NCBI GenBank assembly: GCA_028023455.1
Contig: JAQFVV010006505.1
Location: 932,001-996,000 of the forward strand
Direction: 5' to 3'
Length of the DNA stretch: 64,000 bases
Source of the DNA: Epiperipatus broadwayi
Taxonomy: Eukaryota > Onychophora > Udeonychophora > Euonychophora > Peripatidae
The first letter of the stretch is position 1. Each line of letters starts with the position of its first letter. Made by a program: the position numbers and the translations under genes. Under the pieces are notes generated by a model, which was not told the DNA's origin, made no database searches, and saw only the letters and a list, made by a program, of their open reading frames with translations. Below are positions 11,797 to 23,724 of the stretch, piece by piece.

Positions 11797-12105
11797 GGAT
11801 GGCTCAGTTGGTTAGAGCATTACCTTAAATTTCAATATTCAAGAATCTGAGTTCGATTCCCATGCTAGTACTGTCACTGGTCAGGCTAGAAACACCTGAA
11901 GAAGAAAGGAGAATAAAACCCCTCAAAACAATGTGCATATACTAATCTGTATGCTATTACTAACATCTGAATATACGTTGAAAAATTAAATAAAGTTACA
12001 TTTTTATAAAGACATTCAATACTCAATACCAGATGATGGATATAGTTCAATATATAACTACAACTAAAATACCATCATCACAAACCTTCAGGAAAATAAT
12101 GTAGA
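11797..12105 (+). repeat. Penelope 3'-region repeat, copy 3 (tRNA-like module well kept)
   Basis: Begins at the tRNA-like head, GGATGGCTCAGTTGG, with an A box TGGCTCAGTTGG at 11800-11811 and a B box AGTTCGATTCC at 11850-11860, as expected for an internal RNA polymerase III promoter. The body carries CCTGAAGAAGAAAGG, then a conserved tail ending near ACAAACCTTCAGG at about 12097. It forms an inverted pair with copy 2, head to head. Confidence 0.78.
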
Positions 12106-12959
12106 TTGATCTGTTATTTTTTTAAAATATAATATGGCAGTCATAGTAAAAATATATATTAGGCATAACAGTTGGAGTTGATATTTTTTCAATTTATTTA
12201 CATCTGCTTCAAGGTGAATTAAATATTTATTTATGGTATAAAAGAATATATAAACGTTTTTTCCCCCCAGAAATTTAATAAAAATGATTTAACAAACATT
12301 TCAGCTTTACAGAAGATGTTACTAATTGAATTATTGTTTTTTTCTATCCATAGTAAGATAAGTATTTAAAATAGCTGAACCAATAGAAAATAATTAACTT
12401 TTGAAAGAAAAAGTAAATTCAATTAAGTAGATCTCAGAATTTAATTATATATATGTATTTGTTTACTTGACTACATCACAAATATATTAATAATATTTTA
12501 ATCAAGATTTTAATAAATACAATTTATATTACTTAATATCACGATATTATTTATAATAAATTAAGTTTGATGTCTGTATTCTTTCTAATATATATAATAT
12601 TCAAATTTATATATATTAAATACAGTAATTATATAAATTTAACTTATTTTATTAGAAGCACTTTCGACTATATTCCCTGTAGTCTCTTTCAACAATATAA
12701 CGTTGAATAATTAAAATGCGACATCATTTCGTAACTCCCTAAATTCCATTCAGTTCCCCCACAATTCTGTTATTTTAATGTTTGATAATTGCCAATTCAG
12801 TAACATTTGATGATTTCTTGAAATTAATATAGCCTCTTTTATTTTACGTTCATTGTGGCAACGTTCAATTTGTATAATTTTTATATTTTTATAATCAAAT
12901 TTAAATCCGTATTTACAAGTTTTATTGTGATCAAATATAACAGATGATGGTTTATTTCC

Positions 12960-13086
12960 ATCTTTTCTTTATTTTTATTTTTTCCATATGTCATAGCATT
13001 GGCCGGGAGGCGAACCCGCAACAACCGTCTGCAACCAACTGCTTGCTTGCAAAGCGGCTGCGCTGACCTCTCGGCTTTGTTTAGCT
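12960..13086 (-). repeat. tRNA-like SINE, copy 1
   Basis: On the minus strand it reads GAGAGGTCAGCGCAGCCG, a GC-rich middle, then a B box GGGTTCGCCTCC and an AATGCTATGACAT end with an A-rich tail. It is homologous to 18568-18680. It is much richer in G+C than its surroundings and present in only one arm of the palindrome. Confidence 0.65.
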
Positions 13087-13324
13087 TTTTGAACTCCTTT
13101 ATATAAAAGCATATGTTCTTTTTTTTTCTATTGTACATTTAAATTCATCAATATATTGTAAGCCACGTGAATCTAAATTTACATTAGAGAAAAAATAAAA
13201 GAACATACGCTTTTATATAAAAGAGTTCAAAAAGATAAACAATCAGGAAAAGATGAAAAATAAACCTTCATCATCTGTTATATTTGATCATAATAAAACT
13301 TGTAAATACGGCTTTAAATTTGAG

Positions 13325-13680
13325 AATCTCGGCCTCAGGGTGCCTTTGAGAGTTCCATCATCAGATTCTCAATTGGATGGACGGTTGAAGAGTTGGAGGG
13401 TGGAGTGAATTGAAGCCTGTCCATTAAAACATGAAGATTGGCTATCTTAATATATATCTGAGCACTTATTGCATATATATGTAGAGATGATAATCTGGAC
13501 CAGCTGCTGATTGCTGGTTTAGCATAAAATACGATTATTGGTGATTATTTATCTTTTCGACAAATGTGTGTCCAAATGTATCAATGTTATAAGATAGAGT
13601 GGAGAGAGATAGGTCATATGAAAGTATGTGCTCATATACCCAATATACTACATATATTGCCAAATTGAAAGTTGCCACAA
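13325..13680 (+). repeat. Hammerhead-family element, copy 1 (one arm, decayed)
   Basis: Homologous to one arm of the 32262-33000 palindrome, from the CATCATCAGATT block to the end of the arm. The ribozyme core is mutated: CTGCTGA at 13504-13510 in place of CTGATGA, and TAAAA in place of GAAA. Confidence 0.7.
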
Positions 13681-13965
13681 TAAACGTAAAATAAAAGAGG
13701 TTATATTAATTTCAAGAAATCACTACATATATTGCCAAATCATCGAACATTTATACAATAGAATTGTGAGAGAACTGAATTGAATTATGGGAGTTATGAA
13801 ATGATGTCTCGTTTTGATTATTCAACGTTATATAGTTGACAAAGACTATATGGAATATAGTCAAAAGTACTTCTAATAAAATAAGATAAATTTATATGAA
13901 TATTACTGTATTTAATATATATATAAATTTAAATATTACATATATATATATATTAGATTCATTGA

Positions 13966-15884
13966 ATTACTGAAATGCAAATAATTTGTTTTCTATAAAT
14001 TTGCAATTTATGATTAGTACCAAATCGTTTGATCTGTTTACATGTTATTTGAAAAACTGCTTTTTATAAAGCTTATCTATTTTAAAACTGTGACTATATT
14101 GTATTTTAATTTAAATATACTTGTTTTTGAAATCTCAGACATTTTAAATGATGATATTGAATGATTACTAAAACATTTTATTTACTTTATGTGGACAAGT
14201 GCAGAGGTAGAAAGGCTCAACCTCTCATTACTAATATTCAAAATATAACATGACTGCATCAATATCTAACCATTCAATTGTTTGTATTTAGAAGTAAATA
14301 ATAAAAAAACCAAATTATCTTGTCATAAAATTTAATGTGATCAAAGTTAGTTTGACTTTTATCTTCATTTTATAATAAATCTTTCTGAAGATTGTTACAT
14401 TTTTAAATCAATTGCCTTGTCTGATAATATGAACAAAGTAAGATAAATTGACCATAATTATTTTAAGCTGAATTTTAGGATCTAATCTGATTAAGTATAT
14501 ATTTGCATATTTAAACTGTTTATTACATTTAGGAATTGTCCATGCGCCATCTCTCAGCCAGTTTTGGTCACAAAATCATCATTTTATGCTTATTTTGTAG
14601 AGAATCATGTATTTAAAATTTTAGTTAAAAAAAATCCACATTAGGCAGTAATTTTTGAAAAAAAAAAGATTTTCATTGTTGTCTATCATTATATAGTACA
14701 GCATTTTTTCCTTATAAAGAGCTGATAAGCACTGACTGTGAGCTTCGACCATTGTCCACTAGGCATTTCTAACTGTCAAAGTCAGAAATCAAATCAAAAT
14801 GTTTTATAAATGTTTTATGCTTTTGCCATATATTTTGAATGTAAATAAATATATTTCTCATAATTTTTTACATTGATAATTAAGTTTATAGATTAATTTA
14901 TTCAAATATAAACTTTGATTTGAAAATCTTTAAATTTTAGAAGAAAAATAATCAAGAGAAAAATAATAGCTTAAGATTGCTATTCAAAACAAGTGACTCC
15001 TATTTGGATATCAATGACATTCGGTATTCTAAAAAAATGCAACTATTTTTCATAAATATTTAAATATTTTGTGATTACTTTTTACACTATATTAACTAAT
15101 AATATGTCTAGATTTAGATTTTTATTTAAAATATTGAATTTTAGGTTAATAATCGGAGATTGGAATTTCTAAATAAAAAAAAACACTTGCAATGTCACGT
15201 AACAATTTGTTGAAATATAATTTTTTTATTCTACTGGAGGTTCTTTTTCAAATGTTTTTCTTATATTTTTCTTCAGTTATTTATTAACATTATTTTAAAT
15301 TTTTCATTACATTTAACCAACTTGAATGTGAAATAATTTGATTTTTAGAAACTAAATTAAAACAGTTCTGTTTATTGAAAGTTTTATTTTTTGAATAAAA
15401 ACATACTCTAAACAAAATTGATGAATAACATTGCTCAAACTTTTATGTAATTGACCAATAAAATTAATTCCGTTTCCTCAAAGAAATTAGTCGGCATTTA
15501 ACATAATTTAAAAGTTCGCCTAGAAGTATAATCCAAAAACATCTGTATTTTGAACAATTTTCATCTTCACTTATGCAATATACCAATTATGTATTTAATA
15601 TATTACAGACTACTTTTTGATACTATTATAAATAAGTGTATTAAAATGTCTTCTATTAGCTCATGATTTAATTAAGATTTAAAATCTTATATAACAACCA
15701 AAATGTGAATTATGAACTATAGAGATGTAATGTTCACCAGATTGGTTTCAAAGTAATGTGTCCATTGTCTGTTTATAATATTATATGGCTCTGTAATGTA
15801 CTAATTACTTAATCCTTCTGCCATCTGTTTTGATTATAATCAAATTGGCTAAAAATTACAGTATTTTTTACATTATCATAGCGA
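13966..15884. other. A+T-rich DNA, nothing recognised
   Basis: No ORF of interest, no repeat family member and no hairpin that I can support. Homopolymer runs and short TA tracts only. Confidence 0.6.
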
Positions 15885-16520
15885 ATTTATGCTCATTTTA
15901 AAGCTTAAAAAGTACCGTAAGATGCTGCCCTCTCTAGAATTATTTTACAAGTAAAAAAATCAATATTTAAATTTGAAGCTAGAATAATGGGAGAAGGTGG
16001 ACTTTCCAAGGTGCTGATTGGTTGTTTCTCATTTTGAACAAAAGGGAGCACTTGTCAACAATTTTGACAGCTCCAAATTCTTTATTTTTCATTTCGAAAA
16101 TGAAAATGTATATTTTAGAGTATTTTTTTCGTATTTTTTTTTTACATATTATAAATTATTTTGATAAAATATGCTGAAAATATAACTATTTTAGAAAAAT
16201 AGTTAAGATTTTAGTAAAAAAAATTTACTTTTACACGAACGTAAATTGAGAAAAAAATCAATGATGTGTACAACATTTTGTAATAGGTTACGAATGTTCT
16301 TTTTAGGTTCACTGCTATAGAATATTTTTATAATTATAAATAGAAATTTATTTTTGAAAAAACTTTTATTCATTTTCATAATCTGACAAATTATTAATTT
16401 GCTTTTTACAAATGAAACTAAAATGAATATAATATTAAAAGATGAATATATTTTTATTGCTGATTTTGTAATTGACCAATCAAAAGTTTAGAGCTTTAAC
16501 TCACTTGACCAATGGAAATT
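15885..16520 (+). repeat. Dispersed noncoding repeat (family F), copy 2
   Basis: Plus-strand homologue of 505-1110 (reverse) and 61510-62220. Begins around CCGTAAGATGCTGCCCTCTC and ends near ACTTGACCAATGG. No ORF. Confidence 0.65.
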
Positions 16521-17214
16521 TGATGGAACAAAGATTAATTGGTGAATATATGCATACTTAATTCAGTTAATAAGGTTTATAACTTATAGACTTAAGTTAT
16601 TATCTGAATAGAATATATTTAGGTATATGCATATTAAATGTGTGAAGTAAATAACATATTCATTTACATACTCACACACATTTTATATATATATGAAAAT
16701 AAAAAAATGTTGCTTGGATCATACTGTGTATTAGTTTTTTACATAGGTTGCCAATGTTTCAGTGAAATCACATTCATTTTGTCAACGCTAAGTCTGTGTA
16801 AAGAACTACTGTATCTCAAATAATCATAAGATTGTGAATGTTCATGTACTAAAGAACATCCAATCATATGAATACTCCATGATTATCCAATCAAAATAGA
16901 AGATAAATTAACAATTTTCTTTTATTCTTCAGGCAGCTGATTGGCTAAAATTGATTTAAAGAAAAAAGTAATAAAATAATGGGATTCAATAAAGCTGAAA
17001 TATGTTGTACTTTATAACATTTACTTAAACCATATGGCCTTTTTCAAATTTCAATAGCCATATTTATAGTTCTTAAATCATATTTTTTCAAAGTACTATG
17101 AACCCATGAACTACACTATATTTTGTTCCATGTCTCTCTCACATTCAAATATATATAGTGTATATATAATAGTTGACATTTTATTGTTAAATATTGATTA
17201 GAATAAAATATGTA

Positions 17215-17375
17215 CTGTGTACCAGTACTTTTCGATACACACACATATATTTACACTAATAGAAGAAAAAACACACACCTACATCTCTATAAAGTTGCTT
17301 TAATATTTCAACCAGTAGACTGGATTGCATCAGAAAGCACAGCAAAATGGTTACTTCCAGAATTTAAACTTTAAA
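17215..17375 (-). repeat. Third hammerhead-like repeat, copy 1
   Basis: Homologous to 54225-54360. On the minus strand it reads TGCTTT, CTGATGC, a hairpin with CCAG/CTGG pairing, GAAA, then AAAGCA, which pairs with TGCTTT. This is the order of a type I hammerhead (stem I, core, stem II, core, stem I), but the last core base is C instead of A and stem III is at most one or two pairs. Confidence 0.4.
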
Positions 17376-17380
17376 AAATT

Positions 17381-17573
17381 AATATATATTAAGACTATAA
17401 CCTTAAGATTATGCACCTAAAATGCGACAGTAGGGACCTCTACAAATCTAAACTCAAGATTAACGACTTTAAAAGACAAGAGCGTCGTCGTTAATCTTGT
17501 GTTTAGATTTGTAGAGATCCCTACTGTTGCATTTTAGGCGTATAGTCTTAGGATTATAGCCTTAATATATATT
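17381..17573. repeat. Hairpin element (MITE-like)
   Basis: Near-perfect inverted repeat: AATATATATTAAG at the left and CTTAATATATATT at the right, arms of about 85 bp that include TAGGGACCTCTACAAATCTA and its complement, and a loop at about 17468-17485. One arm recurs at 31035-31112, so this is a mobile family and not a chance palindrome. Confidence 0.82.
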
Positions 17574-18567
17574 ACTTATGTAATGAGTATGAGCTTTACA
17601 AATTATTAATTACAACTTTAAATTAAAAAATTACAAACACTTACAAACCAGACAACAAAATTAATTCCTACTGATTAAAATTATTTTTATATAAATCTTT
17701 TTTAAACTTTTTAAAAAAAATTTCTTACAAAATCTTCTCCTCTTATAACTCATTCCTTATATAACAATTCTTATCAATCAACCAACTGATAAATATCTCG
17801 TACTTAATGTTTTTTTTACAGTAATAGTTTATTTATTGATGCAATAATTACACTGAATGATATAACAATGAATTTTGTAAATTTGTCTTAGTAGAGAAAG
17901 AATAAAAATTTAACGAATAAAAGTTAAAAAATTAAAATGTTTTTTGTAAGAAATTCTCATTCAAAGCTGCAACGAATTGAGATGTGCACAGATTTCGTCC
18001 GTAAATATGGACAATTCTCCATTATGAAGACTTATGCAGAGGTTTTGTTTTCAATAACTTGGAATTTTGAGCTGTTTCACTTTAAAAGAAGGTATCAGAA
18101 ATATTGATTATTATATACTTTTTTGTGCTACGAAGGTCGCAATGGTGCCTGACAGAGTACGTGATAAAACCATGGCAGTAAGATTTGAGCCGCTTATCAT
18201 TGATTCTCCACAACACAAAAAACACTAAAAATGGTGAAGAAATATAAAACAAAAACTGGTATTTGGGACATTTACACAAATATGATGAACCGCATTGGAA
18301 CTAATGTGTTTTCCAGAGACAAGAATCCATAGATTTCTTAAAATGGTGTCAGCTTTCCATAAACCTTTATCTATTAAAGAACAAACGGTTGTAGCAGCTG
18401 GGCTAATAAAAGCTAATTTTCAAATAACATGCAAAATGAAATGGAGTTATTTTATATATATCAGGGAATTATTGTTTTAAAACAACAAAAAAACAATAAT
18501 TACATTTTTATAAAATTCTTATAAAATACTTGTAAAATTTTACAAAACCGTACAAAAAAAAAACTTT

Positions 18568-18680
18568 AGTCTTGCATTGGTGGTCGAAAGGTCAGCGCGA
18601 CTGCCTTGCACTTGCAGGCAGTTGCCCGGGTGCGGGTTCGCGTCCCAGCCGATGCTATGACATTTAAAAAAAAAAAACTT
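18568..18680 (+). repeat. tRNA-like SINE, copy 2
   Basis: GGTCGAAAGGTCAGCGCGAC, a GC-rich hairpin-forming middle, B box GGGTTCGCGTCC, GATGCTATGACAT and a run of A. Same family as 12960-13086. The A-tail fits retroposition. The cloverleaf is not good enough to call a functional tRNA. Confidence 0.68.
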
Positions 18681-19061
18681 TACAAACACAAATTAAACAT
18701 TACTTTAATACATATATGTCCAATAAAATGACAATACAAGAATTACATACAACAAAACTATACAACAACCTTGTACAAAAAATTATAAAAAAAGTTTCAA
18801 AAAAAAAAAAACTTTTTAAAAAAAAATTAAAACTGTACATATATTATTATATATATAAACTCATATATATATATATAAATCACTATACATATTTTACTAG
18901 ACCACATTTAAAATAAAAACAAATGAAAGCAATAAAAAATACAACAATAAAAAATAGAATACTAAAAAATAATGCTCTAGAAAACAAATCCCTAGGAAAG
19001 TAGGTAATTCAAGGATGTGATAGTATGTAAATTCATATTCATATCATGAAGATGTAATGTT

Positions 19062-19489
19062 TTCCTGAAGGTTTATGATACTGGTGTTCTAGTTGTATTT
19101 TTATATTGGACTATTTCCATCATCTAATATGTGTATTGAATGTCTTTAGGAAAATTTAATTTTATTTAAATATTCCAAATACCTTCAACTATTAGTAATA
19201 GCATGTCAAACTGGTTAGTATATGCACAATGTTTTGAGAGGTATTATTCTTCCCTCTTCTTCAGGTGTTTCTGGTCTGATCAGTGACAGTACTAGCATGG
19301 GATTCGAACCTGGACCCTTAGATTCCTGAGTATTGAATTTTAAGGTAATGCTCTAACCAACTGAGCCATCCTGCCAAAAGCAACAGTCAGTAGAAATTTC
19401 ATATACTTATCTATGAGTTTCCTCTCCATTTTTCCTAAGAGCAAAGTTGATTAGTGGTTTCTGTACATTATGTATAGTCACACTACATT
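19062..19489 (-). repeat. Penelope 3'-region repeat, copy 4, joined to endonuclease ORF
   Basis: On the minus strand the endonuclease reading frame (next entry) runs into this segment with TGTACAGAAACCACTAATCA and stops at TAA in CATAGATAAG. About 40 bases later comes a tRNA-like module with A box TGGCTCAGTTGG and B box GGTTCGAATCC (complement at 19300-19311), then a body with CCTGAAGAAGAGGG and the shared 3' tail. This copy shows that the leader found in copies 2 and 5 is coding sequence of a Penelope-like element and that the tRNA-like module lies downstream of its ORF. Confidence 0.78.
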
Positions 19490-19755
19490 GGCTTATAGGA
19501 TTTTTTGTCATTGTCATATGAGCAGCTTCCATAAATTTTCTTCTTTGTACCTTTTCTTCTCTATCCAATATTTTTCCTTCTATTTCTTTTCATGTAAGAA
19601 AAATTATCCTCTAATATAATCACTCTTAAATCATCAATCCAGTGATCAGGTAAATTAAAATGTTTAGAAACTGGTTTGTCTTCATTTTTATGTAAAACAT
19701 CAAACTTATGGCTAGTTATTCTAATATGTAGGCTGTTTTCTGACTATCTTGACTC
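19490..19755 (-). pseudogene. Penelope-like element, C-terminal half of GIY-YIG-type endonuclease
   Basis: Minus-strand translation shows LHIRITSHKFDVLHKNEDK, PVSKHFNLPDH and DLRVIILED, the R-helix and H-F-N-L-P-x-H segment of GIY-YIG endonuclease domains found in Penelope-like retroelements. A break near 19560 (stop and frame change) is followed by RRKFMEAAHMTMTKNPI, which matches the segment at 28990-29090. The GIY-YIG motif itself would lie further right and is missing; a TA tract begins there. The protein would nick DNA for target-primed integration. Confidence 0.68.
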
Positions 19756-19762
19756 AAGCACC

Positions 19763-19764
<2 letters not shown>

Positions 19765-19800
<36 letters not shown>

Positions 19801-19805
19801 GGTGC

Positions 19806-19837
<32 letters not shown>

Positions 19838-19840
19838 CAC
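19765..19840. repeat. (TA)n hairpin
   Basis: AGCACCTATTATA, a TA tract, then TATAATAGGTGCT: a short inverted repeat around a microsatellite. Confidence 0.75.
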
Positions 19841-20008
19841 AATAAAATGTCCATTAATTAAAAAACTATTATAATAACAATAAAAATAATAAATATAATG
19901 GTAATAAACTATTGCATACAGTCTTTCAATCCACAGAAGTACTTTTAGTTAATTTCTTAACCTGACTCAATTTTGTTAAATTAAAAAAAAAAAAAACAAC
20001 AAAAATGA

Positions 20009-20250
20009 AAGCAAACATCATCAACTCAAAACTCATAAATCCTGAATTTTAACATTAGCAGCTTGTCTATTAATTAAATTCATTTTATTTCTATTTATTA
20101 AAATTGCCATCTTAATTAAACCATAATAAAAGAAAAATTAAAGAGGCAATTTTAATAAATAGGAATAAAATGAATATAATTAATAGACTAGCTGCTAATG
20201 TCAAAATTCGGGATTTGTGGGATTTGAGTTGATGATGTTGGCTTTCTTTT
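20009..20250. repeat. 240-bp palindrome (MITE-like)
   Basis: GAAAGCAAACATCATCAACTC at the left pairs with GAGTTGATGATGTTGGCTTTC at the right; arms of about 105 bp include AATTTTAACATTAGCAGCT. Flanked by A and T runs. No ORF. Confidence 0.8.
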
Positions 20251-21017
20251 TTTTTTTTTAATTTAACAGCAAGGGAGTATAAAAAGCTGAATTGTCTACT
20301 GCTATTTTTATCCAGAGAACTTTATATAAGAGAGTATAAAAAGCTAAAATCACCTATTGTAATTATTATAGAGAGAATTTTATAGAAGAGAGTTAAAAAA
20401 AGAGATATGTGACCAGAAAGTTAACCAAGATCAACAAGCAGCACTAAAATAAAATCTACAAGCAGAGCATGATAAAGCAATCTTTTTATGGTCATGTTGT
20501 GAGAAAAATGTATTGCTAGACCACCACAGAATGTTTGTTCATTTTCCTGTGCCCCTCTCCTGTATGCCAATAGCCAGATGCAGTAATATTACTTTGATTT
20601 GCCTTTTGCAGATGTTTTAACCTGCCACAACAAATCAATGGAAACACCCTCACAGTAGTACATGGAGCAAGAAAGAAGTGTCCAGATAACTAAAATGTAT
20701 GCCTATCATGAATCTTATTGGATCAGAAGGCAGGGTGATCACCCATATAAAAACTGAGACACTATTTAAATCTTGACAAAGATGTATTGACATCATTAAC
20801 AGAACCTTTAAATTCTTATTTCAAGTATTGAATTTTTAAATTTAAATAAAACTTTAGAGGTAATTTATAAGTGTTAATTATAACTATATTTAAACAAGCA
20901 TAGGATTGCTTAAAATTATAGTAATTTGAATGTGTTCTTATTTTGTTTTATGTTTTAAATATTCCTTATTATTTATGTTATATTATTTAATAAATATATT
21001 GTAAATAATTTGTGTTA

Positions 21018-21020
<3 letters not shown>

Positions 21021-21065
<45 letters not shown>
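21021..21065 (+). repeat. (CT)n microsatellite
   Basis: Uninterrupted CT dinucleotide tract of about 43 bases. Confidence 0.95.
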
Positions 21066-21068
<3 letters not shown>

Positions 21069-22970
21069 TTATTTATGAGTAAATAGACACTTTTATTTTA
21101 ATATTTTGTGATTCCTATCTCATGTTTTTAATAGCTAGTCATGGGTCAAGTGTTTGGAGTGCATTAATGTTGTCTCTTGGAGTCCAGTCTAGTTAATGGA
21201 TGGCTTCAATAGGGTTTAAATCCTTTATAAATATCCCCATGAGATGTTTTACATTCCTTGCAGCCAGAGAGAGTTACCTCAGTCTGGCAGAAGTGACCAT
21301 TGTTTTAATATTTGTATTAAATCTCTGTCTGAACAGGGGTATAATTAATATGTTAGTATTGATTATATTTACTCCTCTGTTTGAGTAATGAGGTCATAAA
21401 GTCAAATAATTAATGATTAATTAAAAAATTCAAAAAAATTCTAATTAAGTATTAATTATAAGCTAATAATTTAAAATATAAGTGTATAAAAAATAGTAAT
21501 AATAAACCAGTAAAGCTAGTTTCAAACTCATAAATTCAGTTACAAACTTTACTTCAAATTTTAAAATCCCATTACAATATATATATATATAGTTAAGGAC
21601 TTTAGCTCATGGAATCTAATGTTAAGTCTTCTTGTAACAATTTTGATCATAAAATAATGATAATTCTAAAACATTTCAACTGGACATAATGGATTTCATA
21701 AGTCATTGAAATAAGAAACCCATGGCCATGGTATATATCTATTATATATCATTAAACCCATTCAAAGAAATAATAGGTAAGTTTAATGAGAGCCCTCTAT
21801 CTAATCTTCATCATTATCTAAACTAATAATATAAAATTTCAATGAAGTAATAAGAAGGTCAATTAAACTCTATTATTGCTAACAAAATATCTAATTAAAT
21901 TGTAATTGAGAATTATGTCTTATATATATATTCTATGTAATGTATCTGTATGTTAATGTTTAATAATATTCAATAGAATAGTATTAACAAATAATTCTGT
22001 ATTTATAGTATATACTTACTCATTTATTAAATATATGTGGTAATTTAAATTCAGTAATCTTCATTAGCTAGAGTTCTTCATATATGAATGCTAATATACA
22101 GAATTAATTTATTAAATCTCCACAAATAGAAATCCGATAACAAAAAAACACTGTCATTAGAAAGAAGAGGGGAAATGTCAGTCTTTATTAATTACCCATG
22201 TGGCAGTGTGTTCAGCAAATACGTTCGAAAAGGGCACTAAACCACGTGCCAAAAAAGGCACTCTGTGTATGATTAATATTTATTTATATTAGCTGTTTTA
22301 TATTTTGTCGTTGTTATTGCTGTTTTATATTAAAGATCCTCCGTAAAAAGTCATTCATCATTATTAGGAGCATAAAATTCACTTATATATACATAAGCAA
22401 TTACATTTGCATAATTTAGGCCAAAAAATTTGGAATTTTGTGAGTTTAGATTAGCTATGTAGTGGAAACATTTTGAAAGTTCCATTGAATTTTTCTAAAT
22501 CTTTTTATTGATTGAACAATTATTTATGCAGCTTCCCTTATGTCTGTTTTTACAAATGATCGCATTAAGACTGTCTTTAAAATGTTTGCCGTTAGTAGAT
22601 ATTCATAAACGTTAAATTATCAACAAAAACATAAAAAATAAAAATAATAAATCTAGATATTACACAACTGCGATCGTAATATAAAAAAGTTAATAAAATT
22701 ACTTACAAAAATTAATTAGGTTTTTCTTCAAAATTCTTGACATATAAAGTGTCATTCCACTTACCTAAAATAGATATAAATATAAAATACAAATGTCAAA
22801 ATTTAAATATAACATAAATAAAAAATAATAATTTACATTCTCGTTTATGTAAATATAAAAATTTATAGGCTATTGCTTCACATAATTATTTAAGAAACAT
22901 AAATATAACTAATCCATAACTATTATGAATAAAAACATCACATGATCACCATTTCTTATGCTAGCACATA
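21066..22970. other. A+T-rich DNA, nothing recognised
   Basis: Scattered short palindromic TA motifs. The 62-codon ORF at 21200 has no recognisable features. Confidence 0.55.
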
Positions 22971-22984
22971 ACTGTTATTAAACA

Positions 22985-23092
22985 GGCAAAACTCTCCATA
23001 CAGTGGTGCCATTGTCTGGCATCCATTTTTGATTACTCTGGTTGGCACTGAGTGGCACTACTGTATGCAGAGTTTTGCCTGTTGAATAAAAA
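22985..23092. repeat. Inverted-repeat element (family E), copy 1
   Basis: AACAGGCAAAACTCTCCATA at the left and its near-complement GCAGAGTTTTGCCTGTT at the right; the interior carries GTGCCA/TGGCAC pairs. Family member at 58780-58956. Confidence 0.75.
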
Positions 23093-23399
23093 CATTACAT
23101 ATTATTTTATTAAGATTTAAGATATAAGATATTATATAATAAAAAATTCTGAGATGTGAATACTGACAATGAAATTACTGGTTACCAAAGGTAACTCCTT
23201 TATTAGCTATGCCAGGTGTCAATATCACTAATTACAAAAGAGAATAGGTTAGAATTATATTTATGTTAAGCAGATTTCACTTGTTTCATTTCAAAATATA
23301 AAGTGGAATAATGACATACAAATATATTTTAGATAAGTGAGATTATAATCAATTTATTTTTCCTAAATTCACGATTATTAATATATATATATAACTTAA

Positions 23400-23605
23400 T
23401 ATAAACTGAGCAGTGATTGTATATATGTGTGGGAGTTGGTGTTCTGGACCAACTGATGAGTGCTGGTTCAACCTGAAATACAACTTATTGGAGATCATTT
23501 CTCTTTTACACATAGTCATGTATATCAGTTGTATAAGATGGATTGGATAGCTGTGAGTAGTTTGAAAGTCTGGGTTTAAGTCGCTTACAATTACATATAT
23601 ATTGT
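23400..23605 (+). repeat. Hammerhead-family element, copy 2 (partial arm)
   Basis: Starts at ATAAACTGAGCAGTG and runs to the B-box-like end of the arm. The ribozyme core CTGATGA (23453-23459) and GAAA (23475-23478) are kept and the GGACCAA of stem I is present, but stem II (23460-23474) no longer pairs fully. Confidence 0.72.
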
Positions 23606-23724
23606 ATTGTATTTTATTCTAGTACAATTTGCATTGGCAATTTAGAAGTTAAATTATTAAATTCCTAAAAAGAGAATATTTTTTTTTAATTATCTGATTG
23701 ATTTAGTTAGGACAATGTGTGTGT

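Larger units (their letters stand above)
12575..13965. repeat. 1.4-kb imperfect palindrome (foldback element)
   Basis: The left arm (about 12575-13136) and right arm (about 13185-13965) are reverse complements: for example AGAAGCACTTTCGACTATA at 12654 against the complement of 13850-13880, and ATCTGTTATATTTGATCA on both sides. The centre is about 13137-13185. The left arm is interrupted by a tRNA-like SINE (12960-13086) and the right arm by a ribozyme-family element (13325-13680), so the palindrome is older than both. No coding capacity is seen. Confidence 0.8.

Noticed and set aside
11797-11872. Functional tRNA gene
   Set aside because: A and B boxes are present but acceptor and anticodon stems do not pair, and the module is one of six dispersed copies.
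11885-11935. CUGAAGA ... CUCUYGAAAC motif in all Penelope 3' repeats, resembling a hammerhead core (CUGANGA/GAAA)
   Set aside because: The AGAGG/CCUCU stem leaves an unpaired base before GAAA, the nucleotide at the cleavage position is G in the consensus (not allowed), and no stem I partner is found. Perhaps a degenerate relic, but not callable.
18570-18660. Functional tRNA gene with GGGTTCGCGTCC
   Set aside because: No full cloverleaf, an A-tail, and a second diverged copy at 12960-13086: SINE-like.
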